Shown in pieces: positions 35,886-44,691 of a DNA stretch of 64,000 bases; within the stretch, counting starts at the first letter, position 1, and each line of letters opens with the position of its first letter. The translations under genes were made by a program, and so were the position numbers. The notes beneath the pieces are model-generated. The model was not told the DNA's origin and ran no database searches. It saw nothing but the letters and a program-made list of their open reading frames with translations. The stretch is from an uncultured Lachnospiraceae bacterium (GTDB taxonomy: Bacteria > Bacillota > Clostridia > Lachnospirales > Lachnospiraceae), in the NCBI GenBank assembly GCA_910577825.1, contig CAJTOK010000009.1, positions 1 through 64,000 of the forward strand. Direction: 5' to 3'.

Positions 35886-36728
35886 TTATTTCTGCTGCTT
35901 ACTTGTTAATTGCTTAAAAAGAACATTACCTAACATATTAAGAGATGTACGGGCAATATCAAGCATAATATCTATCATATCACAATTTTTCCAATGGCTG
36001 CCATCACCTTGTGTATATATAGAAGCGGCCTGCAACATTATTGTCCTGTTATTGCAAAATATAAATTTATTTTTACACAGGTTGGTATTAATTTCCATGC
36101 CATAATTTGCGGCAGTAAGCCGGTCAAGCCTGTTTAATGTGCCACTGTCATAATGCAGTATATAATCACTGCCATCAGGTCTTTGTATTGTAATATCATG
36201 TGTTAAGAAGTTTGACCCCTCTAAAAATAAAATATATGGAAAATAGGGTTCTGATAACATATAATTAGCAATTTCACAAATATTTTTATGTGCCCGTTCA
36301 ATGGCATTTCCTGCTGCCATTAAATCTTGGTTATTATTTTTTCCAACTTTAATTCCAGCCTTTATATTATCAATATCCTTACCTTGGAATTTTGCTTCTG
36401 AAACAAGCACAACATGCCATTCTCCATTATCGTCCTTAACTTCAATTATTCCGCCATCCGGGATAATATTTGCACTTTGTAAAAACAAAGTCTGCCCAAG
36501 GCTGTCATCTATTTTGTGTAATGCCTCATTTATTTCTTTTTTCAAAATGTTTTTTCTATATCTAAAAACCAGCATTGGAAATTCTTCTTGAAGCTTACAT
36601 ATTACAATTTTAGAATTTTTGGAAACTTTTCTGTCATGTTTCTGTGCTTCTTCATCAAATATTCCAATAACACCATATGATGCTTTTTGTTGTACTGCCA
36701 GCCTGTCAGATTGCTGTTTCCCTTTCAC
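35886..36728 (-). CDS. EcoRI/RsrI-type restriction endonuclease (predicted GAATTC)
   Basis: 280-aa protein that I recognise as an EcoRI homologue over nearly its full length. The catalytic centre is intact: PDGGIIEVKDDNGEW (Asp) and VLVSEAKFQGKD (Glu-x-Lys). The base-contacting helix DLMAAGNAIERAHKNICEI and LNRLDRLTAANYGM, which in EcoRI supply the residues reading GAATTC, are also conserved, as is the end MLQAASIYTQGDGS. The start is GTG at 36728, with GGAG about 9 nt upstream, inside the last 23 nt of the methylase gene. Cleavage of GAATTC is inferred from these conserved contacts. The pair sits within a housekeeping run and was probably acquired. Confidence 0.93.
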   Translation of the reverse strand: MKGKQQSDRLAVQQKASYGVIGIFDEEAQKHDRKVSKNSKIVICKLQEEFPMLVFRYRKNILKKEINEALHKIDDSLGQTLFLQSANIIPDGGIIEVKDDNGEWHVVLVSEAKFQGKDIDNIKAGIKVGKNNNQDLMAAGNAIERAHKNICEIANYMLSEPYFPYILFLEGSNFLTHDITIQRPDGSDYILHYDSGTLNRLDRLTAANYGMEINTNLCKNKFIFCNNRTIMLQAASIYTQGDGSHWKNCDMIDIMLDIARTSLNMLGNVLFKQLTSKQQK

Positions 36729-37671
36729 CCTGCTGTTCTCCTTCTAATTTTGCAAAAAATTCTTCTACATTATCTATGCAGTTATAATCTGTATTTTGTC
36801 CGAGCTTTTGCATAAATTCAAGATGTTTGTTAAAATAACCAATGGAAGATTTATCATTATCGCACATTAAACAATGCCGTCCTTCTAAAATACAAACACG
36901 TCCTGTAGTTCCGCTGCCTGCAAAAAAATCAAGTACAACTGAACCTGGATATGAAAGTGCTTTAACAAAACGTTTAATAATCTCAACAGGTTTTTGTGTC
37001 GGGTGTCCGGTACGTTCTTTGCTATTGCCATTTAATCTGTTGATTTCCCATACATTTGTCGGATTTTTGCCCTTCATTGTGTTTTCTGGATTTAAACGCT
37101 TGTCTTTTAATGCGGCTTTAAGTTTTTCCTCTGTATATGGTTCTCTTACTGCATCTAAATCAAAATAATAATCATCTGATTTAGCGAGCCAGATTACTTC
37201 TTCATGCCTGTTTGCAAAATACCGGTGTGCAGACATGCCATTTTTATAATGCCATATAATTGTATTTACCAGTTTAAATTTTGTATTTTGCCTTACATGG
37301 TGTATTATATCAATTAAATCACCTGATTTTAAATCCCTGAACTGTATTCCGCCAAAAATAACCATGTTGCCATTTTTTGAAAGAACCCTGTAAGCTTCAT
37401 CAAGCCATTTTTTTGCCCATTCAATATAATTATCATAAATATCCCATCCTGCAAGGTCAAGATTATAAGGCGGGTCAATACAAATTAACTGGACAGAATT
37501 ATCAGGAAGCGTTTTAAGAAAACCACAACAGTCCATTATATCCAGGCATAACATTATTTTTTCTGGCCTGGTAAAGTCTGCTGCTGTTTTATGTTTGAGT
37601 GTATTATCTTTACGCATTTTATTTAATGACATAAGCGCATGATTATAATGCGATTTATTATGAATAGCCAT
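36706..37671 (-). CDS. RsrI-type N6-adenine DNA methyltransferase (partner of the EcoRI-like enzyme)
   Basis: 321-aa beta-class methyltransferase: the catalytic motif IDPPYNL comes early (about residue 67) and the SAM motif DFFAGSGTTGR late (about residue 250), with a recognition region between them. NGMSAHRYFANRHEE, FDLDAVREPY and GHPTQKPVEIIKR closely match my memory of M.RsrI, the GAATTC methylase of Rhodobacter, and not the differently built M.EcoRI. It should methylate an adenine in GAATTC and protect the host. GAGGTGAG precedes the ATG. It is transcribed first and overlaps the endonuclease gene by 23 nt, so protection is made before cutting. No controller (C) protein gene is present. 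Confidence 0.93.
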   Translation of the reverse strand: MAIHNKSHYNHALMSLNKMRKDNTLKHKTAADFTRPEKIMLCLDIMDCCGFLKTLPDNSVQLICIDPPYNLDLAGWDIYDNYIEWAKKWLDEAYRVLSKNGNMVIFGGIQFRDLKSGDLIDIIHHVRQNTKFKLVNTIIWHYKNGMSAHRYFANRHEEVIWLAKSDDYYFDLDAVREPYTEEKLKAALKDKRLNPENTMKGKNPTNVWEINRLNGNSKERTGHPTQKPVEIIKRFVKALSYPGSVVLDFFAGSGTTGRVCILEGRHCLMCDNDKSSIGYFNKHLEFMQKLGQNTDYNCIDNVEEFFAKLEGEQQGERETAI

Positions 37672-37718
37672 TTTCTCACCTCATGTATTGTTATAATTAT
37701 CTTCCTAGTAAATAAACT

Positions 37719-38189
37719 TTAAGAAACCAGCAAACCATGCACAAGTTTTACTGCTTCTTCCACTGTACGCTGGCGCACATTATTCCTGCTTCCTTTAAAA
37801 CTGTATTTCCTGGTATCAGCTATCCCTTTATAATATACACATATATATACCGTTCCTGCCGGTGTGCCGTCTTCTGCCGCATCTGGCCCTGCATAGCCGG
37901 TTGTTGCTACTACCAGCCCTGAGCCTGACACCCTTGCTGCCCCCTCTGCCATCTGCTTTGCCACAACAGGGCTTACAGCAGTATATTTCTTAAGGTCATC
38001 TTCACTTACGCCAAGTACCTTATGTTTTACCGCATCGGAATATGTTATATATCCTTCCTCAAATACTTCTGAAGCACCTGGCACGCTGACAATACATGAT
38101 GCAAGCATTCCGCCCGTTAAAGATTCCGCCGTTGAAATATGGGTTTTTTGTTCTTTAAGAAGCTTTACAATTTCTGCCACAGTTTCCAT
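37719..38189 (-). CDS. cinA: CinA C-terminal domain protein (nicotinamide-nucleotide amidase type)
   Basis: 156-aa protein equal to the C-terminal (PncC-like) domain of CinA only: TAESLTGGMLASCIVSVPGAS, EGYITYSDAVKHKVLGV and VATTGYAGPDAAEDGTPAGTVYI. The stand-alone domain deamidates NMN to NaMN in studied bacteria. The N-terminal MoaB-like domain of full-length CinA is missing and not nearby. It is next to pgsA, the usual partner in Firmicutes (pgsA-cinA-recA), but recA is not found; the restriction-modification genes stand where recA might be expected. Confidence 0.9.
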   Translation of the reverse strand: METVAEIVKLLKEQKTHISTAESLTGGMLASCIVSVPGASEVFEEGYITYSDAVKHKVLGVSEDDLKKYTAVSPVVAKQMAEGAARVSGSGLVVATTGYAGPDAAEDGTPAGTVYICVYYKGIADTRKYSFKGSRNNVRQRTVEEAVKLVHGLLVS

Positions 38190-38213
38190 AACCTGCCCGC
38201 CTTTCCCGTTATT

Positions 38214-38762
38214 TTACATATTGCCATCCTTCATTATACGCCAGTTCTTAATAAGATAATCCGCAAGTGATACTACCGTTAAAATTATAGCTGCATAGAT
38301 AAATGCAAATTCTATGGTATTTATAAATATACCATCAAAATCCAATATTAAAAGCACTGACATAACCATCTGTACCACTGTTTTAATCTTGCCCCACCAG
38401 CTTGCTGCAAGGACTACGCCTGCATCCGATGCCACAAGCCTGAAGCCGCTTATTATAAACTCCCTGCTAATTATAATTATAACCCCCCATACAGGCATAG
38501 GGTTTCCCGGTATTGAAATAAAGCATATAAGGGCAGCACTCACTAAAAGTTTATCTGCAAGCGGGTCCATAAATTTGCCAAAGTTTGATACAAGGTTATA
38601 TTTACGTGCTATATAGCCATCTAATGTATCAGTAAGACTTGCCAGTATAAATATAAGGGCAGCTATGTAATTTGAATACTTTACAATATCTGTAAGCATA
38701 AAAAACACAAAAAAAGGTATCATAATTACACGAAGCATTGTAATTTTATTAGATAAATTCAT
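38214..38762 (-). CDS. pgsA: CDP-diacylglycerol-glycerol-3-phosphate 3-phosphatidyltransferase
   Basis: 182-aa membrane enzyme with about five hydrophobic segments that makes phosphatidylglycerol phosphate. The CDP-alcohol phosphatidyltransferase signature D-x2-DG-x2-AR-x8-G-x3-D-x3-D is fully present as DTLDGYIARKY...FGKFMDPLADK. Length is typical for PgsA. It lies 15 nt after rimO and 24 nt before cinA on the same strand. Confidence 0.94.
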   Translation of the reverse strand: MNLSNKITMLRVIMIPFFVFFMLTDIVKYSNYIAALIFILASLTDTLDGYIARKYNLVSNFGKFMDPLADKLLVSAALICFISIPGNPMPVWGVIIIISREFIISGFRLVASDAGVVLAASWWGKIKTVVQMVMSVLLILDFDGIFINTIEFAFIYAAIILTVVSLADYLIKNWRIMKDGNM

Positions 38763-38777
38763 AAAAAATCCCCCTTT

Positions 38778-40106
38778 TTAATTTACAACATCACCCACCA
38801 GGTCATATCCATCTGAGCCTGTAATTTTTACTTTTATAAAATCCCCTGACATAAGATTCCAGCCAGATGTTACAAAAACATATCCGTCTACATCCGGTGC
38901 ATCCATATATGTCCTGCATATATAAACTTCGTCTTCTGGAAGGTACCCTTCAACAATTACATCAAATTCCCTGCCTGCCAGTGCCTGGCTTTTTTCAAAT
39001 GCAATACCCTGCTGTATTTCCATTATTTCATTACGCCTTGCTTCCTTTATATCTGAAGACACCTGACATGGCATTTCTGCAGCAGGTGTATCTTCCTCTT
39101 GTGAATAAGTAAATACCCCGAGCCTGTCAAACTTTGCTTTTTTTACAAACTCTTTTAATTCCTTAAAATCTTCTTCCGTTTCCCCAGGGAAACCTGTTAT
39201 TATTGTTGTACGCAGTGCTATATCCGGGATATTTCCACGTAATTTTTCCAGTATCCCTTCAAGCTGTGCCCTGTCTGTATGCCTTCCCATACGTTTTAGT
39301 ATGCTGTCTGCACCATGCTGCACTGGTATATCAAGATAGTGGCACACTTTTGGAAGCTCTTTTATTGCATCTATAAGGCTGTCTGTTATTTCCTCCGGGT
39401 AACAATATAAAATCCTTATCCACTTAAGCCCTTCTATTTCTGAAAGCTTGTAAAGAAGTTCCGGAAGGCTTTTTTTGCCATAGATATCTTTGCCATAAAG
39501 AGTAGTTTCCTGCGCTACAAGGATAATTTCTTTTATCCCGTTTTCTACAAGGTGTACTGCCTGTTTTACAAGGTTTTCCACTGGTACGCTTCTGTACCTG
39601 CCCCTTACTTTTGGAATAATGCAGTATGTACAGCATTTATCACAGCCCTCAGCAATTTTAAGATAAGCATAGCCCCCGCCAGCCATGGCCTCCCTGTCTG
39701 TAAGCGGCTCTGGCAGGTAGTCAATGCTTTTAAGGCACTCTGTAGTACCGTTTTTACCTAATGCGCTTTGTATGCCCTCTATAAGGCTTTCATATGCTGT
39801 TGTGCCAATAATTATATCAACCTCTGGTAGTTCTTTTTTAATCTCCTCATGGTAACGCTGTGCAAGGCAGCCTGTGGCAGCAAGCAGCCTGCACTTCCCG
39901 TTTTCCTTGTATCCTGCCATTTCAATAAGTGTATTTATGCTTTCTTCCTTTGCATCACCGATAAAACAGCATGTATTTACAACAATAATATCTGCTTCTT
40001 CTGCATTATACACTATATTATACCCTGATTTCCTTAAAGATGTTACCATCATTTCACTGTCAACCAGGTTTTTATCACATCCAAGTGAAATAAAACAAAT
40101 ATCCAC
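38778..40106 (-). CDS. rimO: Ribosomal protein S12 methylthiotransferase
   Basis: 442-aa radical-SAM methylthiotransferase acting on Asp in ribosomal protein S12. The N-terminal domain opens with FISLGCDKNLVDSEMM and has NTCCFIGDAKEES and AATGCLAQR; the radical-SAM cluster is GCDKCCTYCIIPKVRGRYRS; the TRAM domain closes the chain. GCDKNLVDSE and RGRYRS separate RimO from MiaB. It belongs to a rimO-pgsA-cinA run common in clostridial genomes. The 33-nt gap to folD has no clear terminator. Confidence 0.95.
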   Translation of the reverse strand: MDICFISLGCDKNLVDSEMMVTSLRKSGYNIVYNAEEADIIVVNTCCFIGDAKEESINTLIEMAGYKENGKCRLLAATGCLAQRYHEEIKKELPEVDIIIGTTAYESLIEGIQSALGKNGTTECLKSIDYLPEPLTDREAMAGGGYAYLKIAEGCDKCCTYCIIPKVRGRYRSVPVENLVKQAVHLVENGIKEIILVAQETTLYGKDIYGKKSLPELLYKLSEIEGLKWIRILYCYPEEITDSLIDAIKELPKVCHYLDIPVQHGADSILKRMGRHTDRAQLEGILEKLRGNIPDIALRTTIITGFPGETEEDFKELKEFVKKAKFDRLGVFTYSQEEDTPAAEMPCQVSSDIKEARRNEIMEIQQGIAFEKSQALAGREFDVIVEGYLPEDEVYICRTYMDAPDVDGYVFVTSGWNLMSGDFIKVKITGSDGYDLVGDVVN

Positions 40107-40139
40107 GCTGATAACCAGCCTTTCTAAATTATTACTATG

Positions 40140-40991
40140 TTATTCCTGTAATTTCATTTCTGCAGAATATACACAGTTGTTCATAAGCATTGCTATTGTC
40201 ATAGGGCCGGCACCGCCAGGTACAGGTGTAATTGCCCCTGCCTTTTCTACGGCACTGCCAAAATCAACATCACCACAGAGTTTCCCGTTTTCATCCCTGT
40301 CCATGCCTACATCAATAACAGCTGCACCTTCTTTAATATAATCTGCTGTAATAAACTTTGCCTTTCCTATTGCCACAACAAGTATATCTGCCCTTTTTGT
40401 TACTTCCTTTAAATCTGCTGTATGTGAATGGCATACTGTAACAGTACCGTTTTCACGCAGCAGAAGCATTGAAACAGGCTTTCCTACAATATTGCTCCTG
40501 CCTATAACAACACATTCCCTGCCGTCTATCTGTATATTATAACGCTTTAAAAGTTCTATAATGCCTGCTGGCGTGCATGATACAAAACCAGGCTGCCCTA
40601 TACTAAGCGCCCCCACACTCTGCGGATGGAAACCATCTACATCCTTATCCGGGTTTATTGCCTGTATAACTTTATCCTCATTAATATGTCCAGGAAGCGG
40701 AAGCTGTACAAGTATTCCGTCTACATCTTCCCTTTCATTAAGCGAACCTACAAGTTCCAGCAGCTCCTTCTCTGTAGTTTCCTCTGGTATTTCATATGCC
40801 AGTGAACGTATGCCAGTGTATTCACATGCTTTTTTCTTATTGCCAACATAGACTGTAGACGCAGGGTCATTGCCAACCTGTATAACAGCAAGGGTTACTT
40901 CCCTGCCTTTCTCCTTTAAGGCAGACACCCTTTTCTTTACTTCATCCTTTATTTCTTGTGAAACTTTCTTTCCATCTATAATAACTGCCAT
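40140..40991 (-). CDS. folD: Bifunctional methylenetetrahydrofolate dehydrogenase/cyclohydrolase
   Basis: 283-aa cytosolic enzyme interconverting 5,10-methylene- and 10-formyl-tetrahydrofolate. Family motifs include the catalytic YVGNKKKACEYTGI (Tyr/Lys), ILVQLPLPGHINE, PDKDVDGFHP, VVIGRSNIVGKPVSMLL (NAD(P) binding) and TPVPGGAGPMTIAML. Length is standard. It is followed by rimO and preceded by the nucleoside kinase gene at 51 nt. Confidence 0.96.
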   Translation of the reverse strand: MAVIIDGKKVSQEIKDEVKKRVSALKEKGREVTLAVIQVGNDPASTVYVGNKKKACEYTGIRSLAYEIPEETTEKELLELVGSLNEREDVDGILVQLPLPGHINEDKVIQAINPDKDVDGFHPQSVGALSIGQPGFVSCTPAGIIELLKRYNIQIDGRECVVIGRSNIVGKPVSMLLLRENGTVTVCHSHTADLKEVTKRADILVVAIGKAKFITADYIKEGAAVIDVGMDRDENGKLCGDVDFGSAVEKAGAITPVPGGAGPMTIAMLMNNCVYSAEMKLQE

Positions 40992-41042
40992 AAAATTCCT
41001 CCTTAGATTTTATATTTCCAGTATTTTTAAAATTGCCAGCCC

Positions 41043-42692
41043 CTATACATTGAATATGCTTCCTCCTACAAATTCCCTGAGCAGTGAATTTTTTGGTATA
41101 TCCCCGCTGCTTATGCCTATAAAGTAATCAAGGAATTTCAAGAACCTTTTTGCCTCTATATATTCTGGCACATCTTTTGGTATTCCAAACAAAAGGCTTT
41201 CTGCATATGGTTTTAAAACTGCCAGTTCATATATCAGTGATGAATTAAACATTATATCTGCTTCTTCCTGGAACGGGAATATATACCTGTCCTCACCCCT
41301 TCTTACAGAAGGCCACATAGCTATTGTTTCAGCAGCTCCCGTTCCTCTTGTGCGTGCATCCCTTACCATTCTTCTTATAAGCCTGCCATCTGTGGTTGAA
41401 ATCCTGTTGTGTTCATCAATGTTTAACTGTGCAAGTGCACTTATATATATTTTAAACTTGCTTTCTTTTGGCAGGGAATATGAAAGCCTGTCATTTAATC
41501 CGTGTATTCCTTCTATTACAAATATATCATCACGGCCAAGTTTCATAAAGTTGCCTTTATACTCACGTTCCCCCTTCAGGAAATTAAATTCTGGCAGTTC
41601 TGCAGTACCGCCGTTAAGCATTGTTACCATATCTTTATTGAAAAGTTCTATATCTATTGCCCCAAGGCATTCAAAGTCATAATTGCCGTTTTCATCTTTT
41701 GGCGTATCTTTCCTGTCTTTAAAATAATTATCAAGCGATATTAGCCGTGGTTTTATCCCGAATGTCTGTAACTGTACCGAAAGCCTGTGTGAAAATGATG
41801 TTTTACCTGATGAAGAAGGCCCTGCTATCATTACAAACTTTTTGCTTCTGTCCAATGCTATTGTTTCTGCTATTTTAGCTATTTTTTTCTCCTGTAATGC
41901 TTCCTGTACAAGTATCAGGTCAGTTATGCCGCCCTGTGATATAACTTTATTTAATGCGCCGACAGTATCAGCACCAGCCATTTTTGCCCATTTTGCCGAT
42001 TCCTGCAGTGTATTGAAAAGTTTTGGCTTTGGTTCAAAGGCATTAATGGTATCTGGTGTTTTTCTGTTTGGCATGTTTATAATAAAGCCTTTGCCATAAA
42101 GCTGTAAACTGAAATATTTAAGTATGCCTGTGGATGCTGGCATATATCCATAATAATAATCCTCAAATCCATCTAATGTGTATACATTTACTTTTGATAC
42201 ACGCCGGAACTCAAAAAGTTCTTTCTTATCATACATCCCGTAATCTTCAAAGATGCTTATTGCATCTTCTGTATCAATGGAACGTTTTCCTATTGGCAAA
42301 TCCTCTTCTACTATGTAGTGCATCCTCTCCTGCACTTTATTAATAAATTCTTCTGTAAGTTTTATCCCTTCTGTTTCACAGTAAATGCCGTCACCTATGG
42401 CGTGCCTTACAAATATATTTTTAAGGCTTTCACCCGCTATATCATAAAATGCTTTAAGCATAAGGAGTGTTACACCCCTTATATAAGTTTTGTGCCCGCT
42501 GTCATATGATGTATCAAGAAATACCACTTCACAGTCCTGGCTTACACGTTTATTAAGCTCCATAAGCTTGCCGCCGCATCTTGCAAGTATTATATCATAG
42601 TCACATATATCTTTATATTCTGTTGCAAGTTCCCCATATGTAATATTGTCATTATATTCTTTTGCCACACCATTTATTTTAACTTTTACCAT
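41043..42692 (-). CDS. Nucleoside kinase with TGS domain (uridine-kinase-like)
   Basis: 549-aa protein: an N-terminal TGS domain (KVKINGVAKEYNDNITYGEL, about residues 1-60), a threonyl-tRNA-synthetase-like second domain region (about 65-260, YIRGVTLLMLKAFYD, RMHYIVEEDLPIGKR) and a C-terminal phosphoribulokinase/uridine-kinase domain with P-loop IAGPSSSGKTSFS, DNYFKDRKDTPKDENGNYDFE and IEGIHGLND. This fused form is common in Clostridia and Thermotogae and is annotated as nucleoside kinase. The nucleoside substrate is not determined by sequence. It is next to trmK and folD on the same strand. Confidence 0.9.
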   Translation of the reverse strand: MVKVKINGVAKEYNDNITYGELATEYKDICDYDIILARCGGKLMELNKRVSQDCEVVFLDTSYDSGHKTYIRGVTLLMLKAFYDIAGESLKNIFVRHAIGDGIYCETEGIKLTEEFINKVQERMHYIVEEDLPIGKRSIDTEDAISIFEDYGMYDKKELFEFRRVSKVNVYTLDGFEDYYYGYMPASTGILKYFSLQLYGKGFIINMPNRKTPDTINAFEPKPKLFNTLQESAKWAKMAGADTVGALNKVISQGGITDLILVQEALQEKKIAKIAETIALDRSKKFVMIAGPSSSGKTSFSHRLSVQLQTFGIKPRLISLDNYFKDRKDTPKDENGNYDFECLGAIDIELFNKDMVTMLNGGTAELPEFNFLKGEREYKGNFMKLGRDDIFVIEGIHGLNDRLSYSLPKESKFKIYISALAQLNIDEHNRISTTDGRLIRRMVRDARTRGTGAAETIAMWPSVRRGEDRYIFPFQEEADIMFNSSLIYELAVLKPYAESLLFGIPKDVPEYIEAKRFLKFLDYFIGISSGDIPKNSLLREFVGGSIFNV

Positions 42693-42712
42693 TATTTTAC
42701 CTCACTAAATAA

Positions 42713-43399
42713 TTAACCTGTTTTATAAAGAATACTTTTTATCATATTGTACTCCTTTAAAAGTGTGCCTTTCCTTTTTTCCTGTATTACAAAATTGTCC
42801 AGTATATTTTCTATACGTTTCTGTTCCTTAATAAGGAACTCTTTTAAAACCGGGTTTTTAGTGCCAGCCAGGTATTCACCGTATATATAGCCTGCTTCTT
42901 CTTTATAATGTTCTTCACCTTGTACCGCCCTTATAATTACATAAAATTTCCCCTGTTCTTTTACCATGTCCTCATGTACAATTTTAAATCCGTTATCATG
43001 CAGGAAATGCCGTACAAGATATATTTCTGACTGTGGTGAAAGCACAAGTTCTTCTGATGTTTTTATTATATTAAGGCTTTTTGACAGTATATCTGTAATT
43101 AATGCACCGCCAAGCCCGCTTATAAGAATTGTATCTGCTTCGCCTTCTTTTAATTCCTTTGCACCATCAGAAAGCCTTGTTAAAATATATTCTTCCATGC
43201 CTGCTTCTGTTATATGTTTTTTAGCCCTTTTTAAAGGTTCTTTATTTATATCCATTGCAATAGCGCCTTTTGCAAGCTTTCTTTCTACAAGGCATATAGA
43301 TGTAAATGCGTGGTCACATCCAATGTCTGCTACTATCCCGCCAGATTTTACATTGGAAACAATACATTCAAGCCTTTTTGAAAGTTTTATATTATTCAA
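42713..43399 (-). CDS. trmK: tRNA (adenine(22)-N1)-methyltransferase
   Basis: 228-aa SAM-dependent methyltransferase making m1A22 in tRNAs, a Gram-positive modification. It opens LSKRLECIVSNV, with SAM motif GGIVADIGCDHAFTSICLV, IAMDINKEPLKRA and ISGLGGALITDIL. The C-terminal ~60 residues are a coiled coil, as in TrmK. Its start overlaps the rpoD end by 8 nt, the common clostridial dnaG-rpoD-trmK order. The usual next gene, a Nif3-like protein, is absent here. Confidence 0.93.
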   Translation of the reverse strand: MNNIKLSKRLECIVSNVKSGGIVADIGCDHAFTSICLVERKLAKGAIAMDINKEPLKRAKKHITEAGMEEYILTRLSDGAKELKEGEADTILISGLGGALITDILSKSLNIIKTSEELVLSPQSEIYLVRHFLHDNGFKIVHEDMVKEQGKFYVIIRAVQGEEHYKEEAGYIYGEYLAGTKNPVLKEFLIKEQKRIENILDNFVIQEKRKGTLLKEYNMIKSILYKTG

Positions 43400-44657
43400 G
43401 GTAATCTTTAAGCTTGCGGCTGCGGCTCGGATGCCTTAATTTCCGCAGTGCTTTGGCTTCTATCTGGCGGATGCGCTCACGTGTTACCTTAAATTCCTTG
43501 CCAACTTCTTCCAGTGTCCTTGCACGCCCGTCTTCAAGCCCGAAACGCAGTTTTAACACTTTCTGTTCCCTTTCTGTAAGTGTGCCAAGGACTTCTTCTA
43601 ACTGTTCCCTTAAAAGTGTAAATGCAGCGGCTTCTGCCGGTACTGGCACATTGTCATCCTGTATAAAATCGCCAAGATGGCTGTCCTCTTCTTCACCTAT
43701 AGGGGTTTCAAGGGAAACCGGTTCTAAGGAAATCTTTTGTATTTCACGTACCCTGTCAACAGGCATGCTCATATATTTTGCTATTTCTTCCGGGTATGGC
43801 TCACGCCCAAGCTCCTGTAAAAGCTGCCTTTGTACCCTTACAAACTTATTAATGGTTTCAACCATATGGACTGGTATACGTATAGTCCTTGCCTGGTCTG
43901 CAATGGCCCTTGTAATTGCCTGCCTTATCCACCATGTAGCATATGTGCTGAATTTATAGCCTTTTTTATAATCAAACTTCTCTACTGCCTTAATAAGCCC
44001 TAAATTTCCTTCCTGTATAAGGTCAAGAAATAACATGCCACGCCCTACATATCTTTTGGCAATGCTTACAACAAGGCGCAGGTTTGCCTCTGCAAGCTTT
44101 TTCTTGGCTTCCATATCGCCTGTTTCCATTTTCCTGGCAAGCTCAACCTCTTCTTCTGCAGAAAGCAGCGGGACTTTTCCTATTTCTTTTAAATACATGC
44201 GCACAGGGTCTTCTATACTTACACCATCAGGAACCGACAAATCAATATTTTCTATTTCTTCTTCATCAGGTACTTCACCACTTGCTTCAAGCTCAAGTAT
44301 CATATCATCATCTGTATCTTTGTCATCAGGTATCCTTAATACATCTACCCCGCTTGCTTCCAGAAACTCTATTACCTTCTCTGTTTTTTCCTCATCTAGT
44401 TCCACATCTGCAAGGAAATTATTTATCTCTGCAAGTTCAAGTACATTCCTTTTGCTTTTTGCAAGTTCTTTAAGCGCTATAAGCTTCCTCTGGAATCTTT
44501 TCTTCTCTTCCTCAGCCGCTTCTGGATTTTTCTTTGAAGAAGCTTTTGTGGATTTCTGGCTTCTGCTTTGTACCCTTCTTTTATTTCCAGCAGCAGCCTT
44601 TTCAGTTGTATTATTTGCTTTTTTAATATCTTTTGCTGGTTCTCTTCCTGTTGCCAT
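43392..44657 (-). CDS. rpoD: Primary sigma factor RpoD (sigma-A)
   Basis: 421-aa housekeeping sigma factor. A Lys/Ala/Glu-rich N-terminal tail (1-55) precedes region 1.1, then 1.2 (DPVRMYLKEIGKVPLLSAEEE), region 2 (FLDLIQEGNLGLIKAVEKFDYKKG, STYATWWIRQAITRAI), region 3 and region 4 (EEVGKEFKVTRERIRQIEAKALRKL). It would read the TTGACA/TATAAT promoters noted in this window. It sits in the classic dnaG-rpoD operon, 34 nt after dnaG. Confidence 0.97.
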   Translation of the reverse strand: MATGREPAKDIKKANNTTEKAAAGNKRRVQSRSQKSTKASSKKNPEAAEEEKKRFQRKLIALKELAKSKRNVLELAEINNFLADVELDEEKTEKVIEFLEASGVDVLRIPDDKDTDDDMILELEASGEVPDEEEIENIDLSVPDGVSIEDPVRMYLKEIGKVPLLSAEEEVELARKMETGDMEAKKKLAEANLRLVVSIAKRYVGRGMLFLDLIQEGNLGLIKAVEKFDYKKGYKFSTYATWWIRQAITRAIADQARTIRIPVHMVETINKFVRVQRQLLQELGREPYPEEIAKYMSMPVDRVREIQKISLEPVSLETPIGEEEDSHLGDFIQDDNVPVPAEAAAFTLLREQLEEVLGTLTEREQKVLKLRFGLEDGRARTLEEVGKEFKVTRERIRQIEAKALRKLRHPSRSRKLKDYLE

Positions 44658-44691
44658 AGTATTCCTTCCTTTCTTATCCTTACGCTATACT

